A stretch of DNA of 64,000 nt from Symbiodinium natans (Eukaryota; Sar; Dinophyceae; Suessiales; Symbiodiniaceae): NCBI GenBank assembly GCA_905221605.1, contig CAJNDS010002092.1, positions 355,428 through 419,427 of the forward strand, given 5' to 3'. This document shows, piece by piece, positions 1 to 13,196 of this stretch. The notes under the pieces were generated by a model. The model saw only the letters and a program-made list of their open reading frames with translations. It made no database searches and was not told where the DNA came from. How positions within the stretch are numbered: the first letter of the stretch is position 1; each line of letters begins with the position of its first letter. The translations under genes and the position numbers were made by a program.

Positions 1-327
1 ACTACAATAACATGACCTGAGAACAGCTTGTTTATGTGCTTGATGCATGCTTGGGTGAGCCAACGGTCGCGACACTTGGGGCAAACGGATGCATGAGTGC
101 GGCACTCTACCAGAACAAGAACCTTGCATAAAACCCTACATGGCTTGAGAAATGGGGCCTACCGAGAATTTTTTTGGTGGTTCTCTCATTTCGTAGATAC
201 TTTACAGAAGAGCGCTTGAAGTAGCCACGGGTGCAGGGTGCTTTGGCATTGGAACCTAGCTTCCTTGAGTTTGCATCAACAGATGGTTGTGGGAGTAGGG
301 TTCAGGGTTGGGACCCGAACTACTCAT

Positions 328-395
<68 letters not shown>
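328..395. repeat. (CA)n microsatellite
   Basis: About 33 perfect CA units. Confidence 0.95.
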
Positions 396-396
<1 letters not shown>

Positions 397-1605
397 GACC
401 CAGCTTCCAATCTGACAAAAAGTCCTGCCGCACACAGCAATGGCAAATTCGGAAGACCTTGTTCCATCATCCTAAAGCCCTTCATCCTAGAACCCTCATC
501 CTTTAAAGCCGAATGTAGGGGGCTCTGGGTTTCGGGTCTCACGTCCACTCCACAGTCCTTAAAACCTAAACCCTCTGAACCCTAAACTCTAAACCCCTGA
601 ACTCTAAACACCGAAACCCTAAACCCTACACCCCCAAACCCCGAAACCTATGGTCATTCCTGGCCTGGCTGGCAGGGCTTTGCCTGTCGCAGAGGTGCTA
701 GCAAAGGGGCTCAGGGTTTAGGGTTCAGGGTATAGGCTTTGGGGTTTGGGGTTCATGGGCTGCCATGCATCTGGGACTCAGGGTTTATGGTTTTCAGGGT
801 GTAGGGCTTTGGGCTTGGGGAATGTTTTGGGGTTTAGGGATTAGGGTTTAGGGTTTAGGGTACCACATTCCGTCAAGGGACCCCGAACGCTTCCACGCGC
901 AGTAGAATCACAGTGGACACCTTAAACCCTGCGGTCCAAACCACAGCTGGAAAGGCTGCTTGACTTAACTTCAGAGCGTGAAGACACTCCCAACAGAATT
1001 TCAGGGTTGAACGACATTGGGGGTAGGAAGTCCCCCGGTCTAAGGTTTCGCGTTTAGGCTTTCGGGCTTTTGGGTAAGCCTCTTCTCGAAGCCTTACAGC
1101 CTCAACCCGGCCTAAACCCTAAACTGTCCATGAACCTGCTCCAAGTGAGGTCTCCAGGTTGCTCGCGGTTGGGGGGCCAACAGTCGGGGTTTTAGGGCTA
1201 CACAACCCTAAACCCTGGACCCAAAACCCTAAACCCCGAACCCTAAACCTTAAACCCTCAACCTCAGGGAGGTAGGGGGTTCAGGGTTCACGCGTTCGGA
1301 TTTAGGGTGCAGGGTCCTCCTACCCGGAGGTCCGAAACACTAAACCCGATGAACGCTAAGAACCCTCAGACTTATCTAGGGTTTAGGGCTTAGGGTTTAG
1401 GGTTAAGGGTTTAGGGTTTAGGGTTTCGGGTCTGGGGTTGAGGGTTTAGGGCTTAGGGCTTAGGGTTTTGGGTGTAGGAGAAAGAAACATTCCCCTCAAA
1501 ACCAAAAGACAGGCAAAACGCGCCTGCTTGTCTCTGGCAGCCAGTCTGCTGTGTCTGGCCTGGCTGCGGCAAGAAACCCGAGCCTGATCCCCTCCAGCAC
1601 TTCTT

Positions 1606-1708
1606 GGAGTTTAGGGTTTAGGGTTTAGGGTTTAGGGTTTTGGCTTTAGGGTTCAGGGTTTAGGGTTTAGGGTTAGGGTTTAGGGTTTAGGGTTTAGGGT
1701 TTAGGGTC
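1606..1708 (+). repeat. TTTAGGG island
   Basis: About 14 units, mostly perfect, one TTAGGG. Confidence 0.9.
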
Positions 1709-1914
1709 TGATTTTGGGGCTTTTGGCAGCTCAGGGCTCAGGGTTTTTGGGTGGGTTTTGGCGTGGGGTTTGGGGTTTAGGGAAGCACGTTCTCTGCCTG
1801 TGGGCTGGGCTGAAGAGTAGGCTTTGGGATCTCTGCTCCGGGTTCCTGAGGCCCAGACACCGTTCCAGGATCTGTGAAGACCTGACGGACACTTGGGAGA
1901 ATGAAGCTACTGTA

Positions 1915-2094
1915 AAGGCCTTAATCATTAGAATAGGGCTTTGGGGGTTGCTATAGTATATTGACAAAGGGACCATAAGGTATTACTATTACAAATTAGA
2001 ATTGTTTTTTTTTTTGGGGGGGGGGAGTAGTATAGTTATATTCACAAAGGGACCATCAGGGAGTACTATTGGTAGTTATTCCGACCCCTTCTTT
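1915..2094. mobile_element. F3 element (GGGGTCGGAAT / CCTTAAT...TTAGA type)
   Basis: Starts AAGGCCTTAATCATTAGAAT and ends TTATTCCGACCCCTTC. It contains two AAAGGGACCAT blocks separated by poly-T and poly-G. Confidence 0.5.
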
Positions 2095-2179
2095 TACACC
2101 TCTCCAGGTCGCAACCAAGAGGAGCCCTCAGCCTCAACCATGGGGCCCTAGAGATGCTGCCTCCTCGCGAAAGAGCTGC

Positions 2180-2278
2180 CCTAAACCCTAAACCCTAAAC
2201 CCTAAATCCTAAACCCTAAACCCTAGACCCTAAACCCTAAACCCTAAACCCTAAACACTAAACCCTAAACCCTAAACC
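2180..2278 (-). repeat. CCCTAAA island
   Basis: About 14 units with a few single-base variants, opposite orientation to the islands at 1606 and 2408. Confidence 0.9.
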
Positions 2279-2407
2279 TGATCTGAGGCCCGGGCAGCCC
2301 TCCAGAAGCAGATGAGCATCAGAAGGACGAAGGTCTGTGAGAGGACAGTCTGGACCTGGTCCAGCACGCTGTGACTTCAGACGTCCATGCTTGAGGTGCT
2401 TCCCGAA

Positions 2408-2586
2408 TTAGGGTTTAGGGTTGAGGGTTTAGGGTTTGGGGTTTAGGGTTTAGGGTTTAGGGTTTCGGATTTAGGGTTTAGGGTTTAGGGTTTAGGGTTT
2501 AGGGTTTAGGGGTTTAGGGGTTTAGGGGTTTAGGGTTTAGGGTTTAGGGTTTAGGGTTTAGGGTTTAGGGTTTGGGGTTTAGGGCC
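2408..2586 (+). repeat. TTTAGGG island
   Basis: About 24 units, including TTTAGGGG octamers. Confidence 0.9.
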
Positions 2587-2759
2587 CTAAACCCTAAACC
2601 CCTTCCACCGCTAGATCCCTTGTAGAAGAACCGGGACTCTTTGTGGGACAGCACCATTGAGGGCTGCGGATCCAGATGACAAAGGCCAAAAAGCGCATGG
2701 ACAAGCGCGGGGTGCGTCTACCTCAGGGTGGAAGTTCTTCGGCAAAAAGTGCTTCTGCT

Positions 2760-2838
2760 TAAGTACCCAATAGGATTATAATTGGGTTACAAGTACAGCT
2801 AAAAATTTGGGTTTCTAAGTACCATGAACCTCCAAGTG
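2760..2838. repeat. F4 dispersed repeat, copy 1
   Basis: Shares GGNTACAAGTACAG and TAAGTACCATGAACCTCCAA with the copy at 32600-32711. It is partly palindromic around AAGTAC. Confidence 0.5.
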
Positions 2839-5107
2839 TGGTGGCACACTGAGATTGCGGCCATCCCACACATCCTCGTCTCCTGGTCTACCTCCAAAAA
2901 CGGGGCCCAGACCCCTGGGAGGAGCCTACTTTTTGGGGGAAGTATTTTTGGGGTTCTACCTTTTGGAGCCTCCCAAGAATCTGGGGAAGCGAGCGTGCTT
3001 TGCAGCTCGCGAAGGCGATCCGCTCACTCCCGACCTGCCACGGTATCCTGCCTCCGGCATGCCAAACTGGAGGAGTCTCAGCAGATGGAGCCAGACGTAT
3101 GCAGACCTAAGTGCTCCCCTAAACCCTACACCCCCAAACCCCTCAACCCCTAAACCCTAAACCACCCCGAGGAGGACATCGAGAGTCTGCACGCTGTTGA
3201 GAGAGAAGTGCGACTGCCACCGAAAAGCTTGGGGGCTTGTGTGCACATTGTCCGCATTGTGAGTATGTTTAGGGTTTAGGGTTTGGGGTTTAGGGTCTGG
3301 GGTTTAGGGTTTAAGGTTCAGGGTTTAGGGTTTAGGGTTTAGGGTTTAGGAATTCGTATTGCTGCTAGCAATAAAACCATTCGTCTGAATAATACCCGTA
3401 ATATAGTAGTACTAGTCTGAATAGTATGGCCACTCTTGTTAGCAGTTTGTGTATTCTTGGTCTCCTCCGTATTCTGAGTGCTCTTCGCCTTCTTGGTCTT
3501 ATGTTCCAGCTGAATCTGCCCGAGCGGCCATATTGCTGCAATGACAGCAAGCACAAAGACGACCGGCAGGACCTGAATGAGGCAGGCGAGAATGAGGACT
3601 TAGTTGCCAGTAGGGTGTTGTTGAGAACCCAAACCACACTTCGAACTCGCTCTCACCAGAGTTATCCTACGTATGAAGCTATGTACAACAGAGAGCCTTA
3701 AAGCCTAAACCTGAACTCTAAACCCTAAACCCCAAACCCCAAACCCTAAACCCTAAATCCGAAACCCTAAATCCTAAACCCATCCCAGACTCAGAAGCAA
3801 GCATTGGACAGCGTCCATCTCGCAGTGTTCTTGAACCTGGCACTCAGGCCCATGGAGCGCTTCAACTGATAAAGTTCCCTAAGGGTTTAGGGTTTAGGGT
3901 TAAGGGTTCAGGGTTCCGGGTTCCGGGTTCAGGGTTCCGGGTTCCGGGTTCAGGGTTCAGGGTTTAGGGTTCAGGGTTCAGGGTTTAGGGTTCAGGGTTT
4001 AGGGTTTAGGGTCTGGCCATGTACCTACGTGGGCCTCAGCGTTGAAAACTCACCGGTGCGTCAAAACGTGCTAGCCCGAGCCATGGCACGAGCACATGAA
4101 CCTTCCGATAGACTATGCAAGCACAGAATCTGCCAGCGCAAGCTTGAATTTGTTTGCCGTGCGGGACTTACCTTTCTCCAAGTGTGCAAAGAATATGACG
4201 ACAACCGCTACGACCACTACGACCACTACGACCACTACGACCACTACTACCACTACTACCACTACGACCACTACTACCACCACTACCACTACTAGCACCC
4301 CTACCAATGTAACGACGCCTAGGACAACGAGCACAACGACGATCCCAATCGCCACGACTACACAGCCTCAGGGGGCAATACACGCAACAGGACCCCCAAC
4401 TTCAAAGACCGTTCCCTCACCCACATGCGAAGGCCACGCCATTCAGCTTCTCCACGATCTCGTATAAAACCAGGCGGCACCTGCTTGGGCGTACTGTCCT
4501 CTTGAGGGCACGCACTTCGGGGCTCTTGAAGCCCCCTGATTCAGCCCCGAATCCGAAGCCTAAGCCCGAAACCCGAAACTCCCACAGCCCTGGGTTCCAA
4601 CCCACTCTCGCACTCTCAGCTTCGAGGTATTTGGAAGTGTTTTTGGGACCTAACCCCCCAAACCCTAAAACCCCGCACCCCCTACGGCCACAACTCCCAA
4701 AGCCTCAACCGGGCAAGCTCGCAAAGCCACGCAACCCCAAAACCCCTAAGAACCCCTAGAACGCCCGAATACAACGGCTTGTTTAGGCGGGTGGATTGAG
4801 TTTTTTGGGGGTGTAGTTCGTGCAGTTGAGAAGAAGAAGGTAAAACAAGTTGAGGGGTGTCATTGGCAATTATCCCCAAAATATCCTAAACCGTGAACCC
4901 TAAATCCTCAACCCTAAACCCGAAACCCGAAACCCTAAACCCCAAACCCTAAACCCTAAACCCAAAACCCAAAACCCTAAACCCCAAACCCTAAACCCTA
5001 AACCCTAAAATCCAAAAGCCCTGCAGAGCCTGCCGAGCCGACAGTCGGCCGGCGAACCGTCTGGGAAGTGAACTGGTCACACCTCGATACACCCCTTGGA
5101 ACCTTTC
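2839..5107. other. Heptamer islands with unique pieces, no supported gene
   Basis: Islands at 3262-3350, 3712-3780, 3880-4012 (many TTCCGGG/TTCAGGG variants) and 4880-5010. The 3360-3700 and 4096-4467 stretches contain open frames, but none has splice or homology support. Confidence 0.5.
4198..4295. repeat. ACC/ACT trinucleotide repeat, possibly in a Thr-rich reading frame
   Basis: An imperfect (ACGACCACT)n tract. In the plus frame 4096-4467 it would encode a poly-Thr mucin-like segment followed by TSTPTNVTTPRTTSTTT and PTCEGH. A coding role is possible but has no second line of support. Confidence 0.5.
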
Positions 5108-5240
5108 AGGGTTTAGGGTTGAGGGTTTAGGGTTTAGGGTTTAGGGTTTAGGGTTTAGGGTTTAGGGTTTAGGGTTTAGGGTTTAGGGTGTAGGGTTTAG
5201 GGTTTAGGGTTTAGGGTTTAGGGTTTAGGGTTTAGGGTTT
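5108..5240 (+). repeat. TTTAGGG island
   Basis: About 18 near-perfect units, preceded by a CCCTAAA island at 4915-5008 in the other orientation. Confidence 0.9.
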
Positions 5241-6082
5241 AAAAAAAAAACTTGTTCCCAATACTCCCCTTGGAACCTGACCGAAAATAATATGTCTACT
5301 ATTCTGTTGGGTTTTATAGAAATAACGCCACAGAATCTCATCAAAAACACCAGCTCTTACAACATTCTCTTGGGCTTTCTAGAGAATAGAGTACAGGAAA
5401 ACATACAGAAGAAGTCCAAGGGCAAGAAGACTAGGAGGGCCCTTCAAAAACCCTCTGAAAGCCGGGGGGGGGGTTTACGACCATGGGGGGACCCTTGTAA
5501 AAACCCCCAAATACTAGGATCCCCTTATAACAAGGACCTCAATGAAGTACCCCTATTTTCGTGACAACCCCCATATTCCTCTGAGGGGAAGCATAAAATG
5601 TCCCAAGGGCCTACCCAGGAGGGGAGGGGGGGTGGTGGTTTAAAGCCTTGGGGTCGGTCTTGAGGGGCTTAGCAAAGTTTAGGGGTTTAGGGGTTTGGAC
5701 TTTTTGGGTGCTTGGCTTTCAGGGATTTTTGAGTTGAGTCGAAGGCGGTTCCTTTTTTTTGACTAGAATTTTGGGGTTTTTGGGGTTGAAAGGTTTGGGT
5801 TTGGGGTCTAGGTCCGGCATTTGCACGCAAACGGCATCAGAGAAGGGGTTCATATAGCACTCAATGTGCGGATGGATCTGCGTCAAGAAGACCATCCAAA
5901 ACTATGCTGAACTTGGAACCCTAGCAAAAATTAATCTTTATGCTATAGTACCAAAAACTTAAATATCATTTCCAAGTACCCCTAAGAAAAGTCTGCCTTG
6001 AACCCGACGGAAATCCACATGCAGGACGCTCTTTCAATCTTGGTGCTGACCTGTTCTGTGCCACTAGAACAAGCGGAGCTTT

Positions 6083-6178
6083 GGTCACCCCTTATACTAA
6101 CAGTCCCTAACAGGGAATATAGTAGCCCCTACGATCATCCCTATTAAGGACCTATTGGTATAAGGGGGAACATCCCAG
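6083..6178. mobile_element. F1 palindromic element, copy 1
   Basis: Right end GGGGGAACATCCCA and core TATTAAGGACC are intact; the left end has lost its outer bases (begins near CACCCCTTATACTAACAGTCC). Confidence 0.6.
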
Positions 6179-6483
6179 CTGATAGCACAATCCGCGAAGA
6201 TCACCTGGAGACTGCCTGCTGGACTGGACTGGAAATGTCACCTTAAGGGTTCCTAAACCAACGTCACCTTAAGGGTTCCTAAACCGAGTACACCGCTGAA
6301 CCTTCAAAAAAGTCTTGCAAAACCTAAGTCCTCATCTCCAAAGCCCGCCGAAACCGCCCAAATTTCTGAAAAACTTGAACCACATAAACCCCCCCCAAAC
6401 CATTTTACCGAAACCCTAAACGCCCCCAAGCCCTAACCACCAAACCCCAAACCCAAAAACACTCTAAACCCCTCAACCCGAAA

Positions 6484-6486
6484 CCC

Positions 6487-6517
<31 letters not shown>

Positions 6518-6520
6518 AAA

Positions 6521-6550
<30 letters not shown>
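6484..6550. repeat. Poly-C, poly-A and (TAA)n tract
   Basis: About 23 C, then about 15 A, then TAA units. It continues into A-rich DNA to about 6635. Confidence 0.9.
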
Positions 6551-6552
<2 letters not shown>

Positions 6553-7261
6553 CAATGATAATAAAACAACATAATCACAATAATCATCCTCATAATAAAA
6601 CTAACAACAGTAAGAAGAGCAACAACAAAAAAAATGATCACAACTCCCGGGCCTGATGGAAAAGACACAGGAGCGAGGGACTCGGACTCCCACCCGCTCC
6701 CCGAAAGCTCGAGCCAGCACGTTTCCGGTTTGCAGACTCTTGGGGGGGTTGTGGGGTTTTTGGGGGTTGCCCTAAACCCTAAACCCTTAACCCTAAACCC
6801 TAAACCCTAAACCCTAAACCCTAAACCCTAAACCCTAAACCCCAAACCCCAAACCCTACACCCCAAACAAACGCTAAACTTTGGGGTTCTAGGGTAAAGG
6901 GTCATGGGCATAGGGCTTCGGCGCTTAGGGGCTTGGGTGCTTTAGGTTTATACGAGCATACCCCTAGAAACCGGAAAAAACCGTGTTAAAAGCGAAAAAA
7001 AAAACTTAAAAGCCTTGAAAGAAGAGAAACGGAAAAGAAAAACTACACAAATCCTGAAGCCCCTAAAACAGCCCTAAAATGCCGCAAAGCCCCTAAGGCA
7101 CAAAACCCCAAACCCTAAACCCCAAACCCTAAACCCTAAACCCTAAACCCTAAACCCTAAACCCCAAACCCTAAACCCCAAACCGCAGCGCTCCATCCCG
7201 GCCCTTTCGTCCAGCTCGCTAGCCATCCGCGGACTGGCGCCCCGGTGAGTACGGATTCAAC

Positions 7262-7650
7262 CTGGGTTTAGGGTTTAGGGTTTAGGGTTTGGGGTTTAGG
7301 GTTTGAGGTTTAGGGTTTAGGGTGGTTGGGGTTTAGGGTCCAGGGTTTAGGGTTTGGGGTTGTAGGGTTTGGGGTTTAGGGCTTAGGGTTTTAGGGTTTG
7401 GGGTTTAGGGTTTAGGGTTTAGGGTTTGGGGTTTGGGGTTTGGGGTTTAGGGTTTCGGGTGTTTGGGGTTTGGGGTTATAGGGTTTGGGGTTTTAGGGTT
7501 TTAGGGTTTAGGGTTTGGGGTTTAGGGTTTCGGGTGTTTGGGGTTTAGGGTCTAGGGTTTCGGTTTGGGGTGTGGGTTTTTGTTTAGGGTTTTGGGGTTT
7601 AGTGTTTAGGGTTTGGGGTTTAGGGGTTTGGGGTTTAGGGTTTAGGGTTT
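7262..7650 (+). repeat. Degenerate TTTAGGG/TTTGGGG island
   Basis: Nearly 390 bp of heptamers with frequent TTTGGGG, TTTCGGG and octamer variants. Confidence 0.9.
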
Positions 7651-8920
7651 GAGCTTTGCTGACTGGCTCTTCACCTGGAATGAAGGCATATATGGTAACC
7701 TTATAATCTCTTTAAAGGGTACATAGAGGTACATCAGGTACGTCTAGCTCCTAGTTCCAATTTTAGAACCAGTAGCCCTTAGGGTGTTGAGGGTTTACAC
7801 AGTCTCTTAGGGGGGTCTTCGGATGCTTTGGGTGTTGGGTTTCGGGTTTAGGGTTTAGGGATTAGGGTTTAGGGTTTGAGCATCTTGAACTGGTCAAGAT
7901 TTGGGCATGAACCCGAAACCCTGGAGTTAAAAGCAGCCCTAAACAACCTCGCAGCGCGAAACCCCTCAGTGCCTCAGGGGGCCTTAAAATTTCAAGCCCT
8001 TATTCCCTAAACCCTAAAACCCCTAAAACACCTGAAACCCTGAACCCCTAAAGCCCAAAACCCTGCATCCCTAAAACCTAAAACCTTAAATCCCTAAAAC
8101 GCTAAAACCCTAAAACCCTGAACCTCTTAAAGCCAACAACTGCACAACCCCACGCCTAATTCCCCGAAACCCGAACCCTGAACCCTAAACTTGAAAACCT
8201 AACCCCCCTAAAACCCCACACTCTGAACCCTAAACTTTGAACCCTAAACCCTAAATGCTAGACCGCCTAGACCCTGAACCCCAAACCCTAAACCACAAAC
8301 CCAAACCCTAAATCCCAAACCCTAAACCCTAAACCTAAACCCCTAACCCCTGAACCCTAAACCCTAAACCCTAAACCCTACATCCTAAACCCTAAACCCT
8401 AAACCCCTGAAGCCCCAAGAGCTCCGATTTCGGACCGAAGGAGTTCTGAAGGGACTTTGAGGGTTCGGGGTTTAGGGTTCAGGGTTGTCTCAGGGTCGTG
8501 AGGCTTCGGGGCTTTGGGGTTTAGGGTTTAGGGTGTAGGGTGTAGGGCTTAAAGTTTAGGGCTTAGGGTTTAGGGTTTAGGGTTTAGGGTTTAGGGTTTA
8601 GGGTTTAGGGTTTAGGGTTTAGGGGGGTTGTTGGTGGCCGCCGCTTCCCAGTTCGCCTGGGCTCCTGGCTGCAACACACCGCAGTGCAGCATCCTCGGAT
8701 TGGCCCCACCCTCCGAAACCCGAAACGCCTGGAGAAATTATTCAGGGTTTAGGGTTTAGGGTTTAGGATTTAGGGTTTAGGGGTTAGGGGTTAGGGGCTT
8801 GGGGTGGGGTTTAGGGTTTAGGGTTTGGGGTTTAGGGTTTAGGGTTTAGGGGTTAAGGGATTAGGGTTTTGGGTTTTGGGTACACGAAACCCAAAACCCT
8901 AACCCCAGATGCTGAGTAGG

Positions 8921-9020
8921 TTGGGATGTTCCCCTTATACGAACAGTCCCTAATAGGGATTAGAGTACCTCCCATTATGATCCCCAGTAAGGACTGTTAG
9001 TATAAGGGGGAACATCCCAA
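8921..9020. mobile_element. F1 palindromic element, copy 2
   Basis: Full length, 100 bp, TTGGGATGTTCCCC to GGGGGAACATCCCAA, nearly self-complementary throughout. Flanks TGAGTAGG (8913-8920) and TGAATAGG (9021-9028) match at 7 of 8 bases, which suggests an 8-bp target duplication. Confidence 0.75.
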
Positions 9021-9515
9021 TGAATAGGGTTTATAAGAGAACCCAACCCCAACCCCATCAGGGTTCCGGGTTTAAGGTTCAGGTAATTAGGGCTTAGCTC
9101 TTTAGGGTGAAGGTTGAGGGTTTAGGGTTTACATATCCAGCCCAGCATCTCCGACGGACGGAAGGGTCGTCGCGAGGCCATCAACGCCTCTCGGAGCGGA
9201 TGGTATGGTTTAGGGTCAAGCTTTGGGGTATTGGGCTTAGGGTCTTGCAAGTAAGGTAAACCCTGAACCCTAAACCCTAAACCCTGAACCCTAAACCGTA
9301 AGGCAGGAAAGCAAAACATGCAGACCAGTGGTGTGGTCGAGCGATTGTTTTTTCACCATTTACGGTCTTGCAGGCCCTGCACGCAGGCCTTTGAACCGAA
9401 ACTTATGTGAACCCAGCCTAAGCCCCCAAACCCCCCCTAAAGCTGTCAAGCCCCAAAGCTCCTAAGCCCCTAAACCCTAAACGCTTTAAACCCTACACCC
9501 TGCAAACCGTAACCT

Positions 9516-9599
9516 TTGGGATGTTCCCCTTGCACTAACAGTCCTAAAGAGGGACAATCCGTATGACGGACTGTCAGAAAATAGGGGGGAACATCCCAA
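9516..9599. mobile_element. F1 palindromic element, copy 3
   Basis: Shorter copy (84 bp) with both ends TTGGGATGTTCCCC and GGGGGAACATCCCAA. The centre is deleted. Confidence 0.65.
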
Positions 9600-11809
9600 C
9601 CTCAACCCTTTAAACCCTAAACCCTGAACCCTTTAAACCCTAGGGATCTCAGGCATGTCGCATGCCCGCGACCCTTGGCTTTAGTAGTGGCGCGCAGGTA
9701 GTCTTGGTTATTTCCCCCTAAACCCTAAACCCAAAGCACCCCAAACCCTAAACCCTAAACCCTAAACATCTAAGGGCTTGGGCTCAGGGTTTGGTAGGGC
9801 AGCGAAAGCTACAACTGGATATTGACACGCTCCGTAGGCCTGCCCTAAACCTTAAAAACCCTTCGCTTAAGCCCCAAGCACAAGCCATTACCTACAAAAC
9901 CCTAACCCCCAAACCAAACCCTACATCCAAACTAAGACCTGGACCCTAAACCCTAAACTCCAAGCCCTAACCAAACCCTACATCCTAACTCAAACCTAAA
10001 CTAAACCCCAAACCCCACAGACCTTGCCAAACAGCATGGGTGGCGCGGCTGCGCCGCAAGCATGAACAGATCTGCAAAGGGCTACCCATGAAACTTTCTA
10101 GGATTTTCTCTGAAGGGAAACTTAGGGCAAAAGGCTAAAGGCAAAAAACAGTGACGTAGAGGCACGCACCTTTCCATCTCCAAGGCTATACTGCTGGCCC
10201 TCCACTAAACCCTAACCCCTAAAACCCTAAACCTTAAACAAACCCTGAATTCTAAACCCTAAACCCTACACCCCAAACCCTAAACCGAAGCCTGTTGCAG
10301 CTCAGCGTTGAACTCCGATGCCCCCAGTGGCTCGGTGTAGACCTGGCATGGGGTAGAGATTCTCAAAGGGCTTTGAGGGTTTATGGTTTAGGGTTTTAAG
10401 GGCTTTCTAAGGGCAGTAAGGGCTGTAAGAAGGGGCTTTAAGGGGCTTTTCCAAGGGCTTTAAGGGCTTCCCTAAGGGCTTTGAGGGGCTTTTCTGGGAC
10501 CTTTAAGGGCTTCAAGATTATGCCGGCTCTAAGGGCTTAACCGGCTTCAAGGCTTTCAGGGCTTTAAGGGCTTGTCCAAGGGCTTCAAGACCCTCAAGCT
10601 TAAGGGTTTACGGGGTTTTCCCTAAATGGTTCTCTATGAGGGCTTTTCTAAGGGCTTTAAGGACATCCAGGGCTCATACAGGGCTTCAAGGCTTTCGGGG
10701 CTTCTTAGAGGGCTTCTTTGAGGGTTTAAGGATTGCGGGCGACCCAACTACCAGCATGAGCTGTGTAACCCTGAATCACCTTCACTCTACAACACCTCAC
10801 AACTCTTCCATCGCCCCCACAGCACCCCCCCCCCCCCTAGCCGCCAGCGGCCTTAAACTCCGAAAGCCACTGAAACCTCAACCCTAAACCCTAAACCCTA
10901 AACCCTAAACCCTGAACCCTAAACCCTAAACCCTAACTCCAAAAGCCACTGAAACCTCAAAGCCCGGGACAGCCCCCTAAATCCTCTTGCTGGGTGGCTC
11001 GTGTGTCCGTTTGGTTGTAGAATATGTCCAGAAGCGGCATGGCTGTCCTAACGGGGCGCTGCCCAATCAAAACCAAGAAAAACAAAGAGGGACAGATTCC
11101 CAAAGTTCGGGTCTCTTCCGGGCTGTGCCTGCTTTGACTCCAGCCCTTGTGCTTAGGGCACCCGAAAAGGGGTCCATGGTTTGGATGACACTCCATGATG
11201 TGGGTCCGAAGAGTTTTTGCGTTGCAGGGTGTCTTGGGTGGAGAAGGGCTGTCTGATATGTGGAGGGTTACGAAAATAGGGGACCCCTAACTTAGAAAAC
11301 CCCCATGTGACATTTTACGGCCGGGCGAGCTTGGGCCCGGGCTTAAGGGCTTTGGGGGTTGCAGGGCTCGCGGTCCTAAACCCTAAATCCTAAACTCTAG
11401 GGGTTTGGGATTTGGGTTTAGTGTTTAGGGTTTAGGGTTTAGGGTTTAGGGTTTAGGGTTTAGGGTTTAGGGTCTAGGGTTTAGGGTTTTGGTTTAGGGT
11501 TTAGGGTTTAGGGTTAGAAGCTTGCTGTGGGGTCCCGCCGGTGTAGCCCGACTTGGCGTTCCAACCGTAGGCGGTATGGTCTCGATTTACCTGCAAAACG
11601 GTTTAGGGTTGAGGGGTTGAGGGTTTGAGGGCTTGAGGGTTTAGGGTTTAGGGTTTAGGGTTTAAGGTTTAGGGCTTAGGGTTCAGGGTTCAGGGTTAAG
11701 GGGCTATTAGAGCTGAGGGTTGAGGGTTTGGGGCTTGAAGCACTCGAGATGCTTCGAGCGACAAGCAGCGTACACAAGGGGTCGGGCTGAAACTTGAATC
11801 CCAGGTAAT

Positions 11810-11968
11810 ATAGGGGTCGGAATATTTAGTAATAGTATTCCGTTACGGCCCCTTTATCATGAACTACAATAACCCCCATTACTAATAGCATTCCCTCATG
11901 GTCCCCTGATAGTTGGCCAAAAAACAACCCCAGGACCCTGGTCTAATTATTTAGGCCCCTTTTCGTGA
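11810..11968. mobile_element. F3 element, opposite orientation
   Basis: Starts ATAGGGGTCGGAATATTTAG and ends CTAATTATTTAGGCCCCTTTT. It contains GCATTCCCTCATGGTCCCC. Confidence 0.5.
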
Positions 11969-12391
11969 CAGCCAAGCGCTTCTCATCGGCCTGGCAGAAC
12001 CATGGCCCCGCATGATATCATGGGCACCCTAGAATCGGATTCCTGATCAAGAGGTCCCTAAATCCCTAAACCCCTAAACCCCTAGACCCCTAAACCCTTA
12101 AACCCCTAAACACCCTAACCCCTAAACCCCTAAACACCCTGACCCCTAAACCTTACACCCTAAACCCCTAAACCCCTAAACCCCTAAACCCCTAAACACC
12201 TAAACCCCTAAACCCCTAAACCCTAAACCCTAAACCCGAAACCCGAAACACCCAAAGTTAGAATCATGGGCCCTCAGTAGCTCTGGCCTCGGAGTCTCCG
12301 TGCAAGAAGTGAAAGATAATCATCCTGTCCTGGACGCGGGACTTGAGCCTATTCTTGTTAGAACCGTACTCATGATTACTAATGATACTAA

Positions 12392-12482
12392 TTGGGATGT
12401 TCCCCCTTATACTAGCAGTCCTTCATAGGGATACTAGAATGATCCCTATTAAGGACTGCTAGCATAAGGCGGAACATCCCAA
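12392..12482. mobile_element. F1 palindromic element, copy 4
   Basis: Full-length copy, TTGGGATGTTCCCCC to GGAACATCCCAA, with ACTAGCAGTCC and GGACTGCTAG arms. Confidence 0.7.
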
Positions 12483-13196
12483 ATGAGAACAAAGATCATG
12501 GTGAGAGCCCCCTGAGAACCATACGGAAAGTCGATCCTCCCCCTCCTAGGGTCGTAGCCGATTTGGGAGCCATCCGGCCGTTTTCGTAGGAGTTTCGGGT
12601 TTCGGGTTTAGGGTTTAGGGCTTAGGGTTTGGGGTTTGGGGTTTAGGGTTTGGGGTCTAGGGTTTGGCGGGGCTCTCTTCGGGGAACAACTCTAAGCTCT
12701 AAACACATAATTTTCTAAGGGACTAAACCCCAAACCCTAAGCCCTAAACCGTGGCTCAAGACCGTCCGTGACCTGATTGCACAGCTTTCTGAGCTTAGTG
12801 GTTAGGGCCGAGCGTGTAGTGCTCAAAACCTGAAGCCCACTCACTCACTAAACACTAAACCGCTTCGGCTCGGCGCCAGGCCAAATCTCCAGTCCACCCA
12901 GTCGTGTTCAGTACACGAGCGGAGGCAAACCTCAGGCTTTCAGGCTTTCAAGGGTTTGGGGCTGAAGATTTTAGGGTTTAGAGTTTAGGGTTTAGGGTTT
13001 AGGGTTTACGGTTTAGGGTTTAGGATTTTGGGTTTAGGGTTTAGGGTTTAGGGTTTAGGGTTTAGGGTTTAGGGTTTAGGGTTTAGGGCTTCAGGCTTCA
13101 GGCTGAAGGGTTGTTGAGGGTGCTTGCGGCTTAGGATTTCGGGGCTTCGGGCGACAGGGTTCCCAAAAATCTTGGGCCATGCTGGGCTTGTTAGGG

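Larger units (their letters stand above)
1..2759. other. Gene-free heptamer-rich DNA
   Basis: Unique sequence at 1-320, a CA repeat, then alternating degenerate TTTAGGG and CCCTAAA stretches with about 100-bp unique pieces between, and one F3 element. No convincing exon. Confidence 0.6.
5241..7261. other. Mostly unique DNA with poly-C/A/TAA tract
   Basis: 5241-6080 unique; one F1 copy; a duplicated 22-bp phrase (CACCTTAAGGGTTCCTAAAC) at 6239 and 6264; homopolymers near 6484; islands at 6770-6850 and 7100-7185. Nothing coding recognised. Confidence 0.55.
7651..12391. other. Degenerate heptamer DNA with two F1 and one F3 element
   Basis: Long stretches of CCCTAAA variants (7980-8400, 9870-10010), TTTAGGG (8520-8620, 8740-8880, 11400-11510) and 10380-10720, where AAGGGCTTT-type words recur. 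No exon supported. Confidence 0.55.

Noticed and set aside
4096-4467. Thr-rich mucin-like plus-strand frame
   Set aside because: Listed only as a repeat: the Thr run follows from a trinucleotide tract and no neighbouring exon supports a gene.
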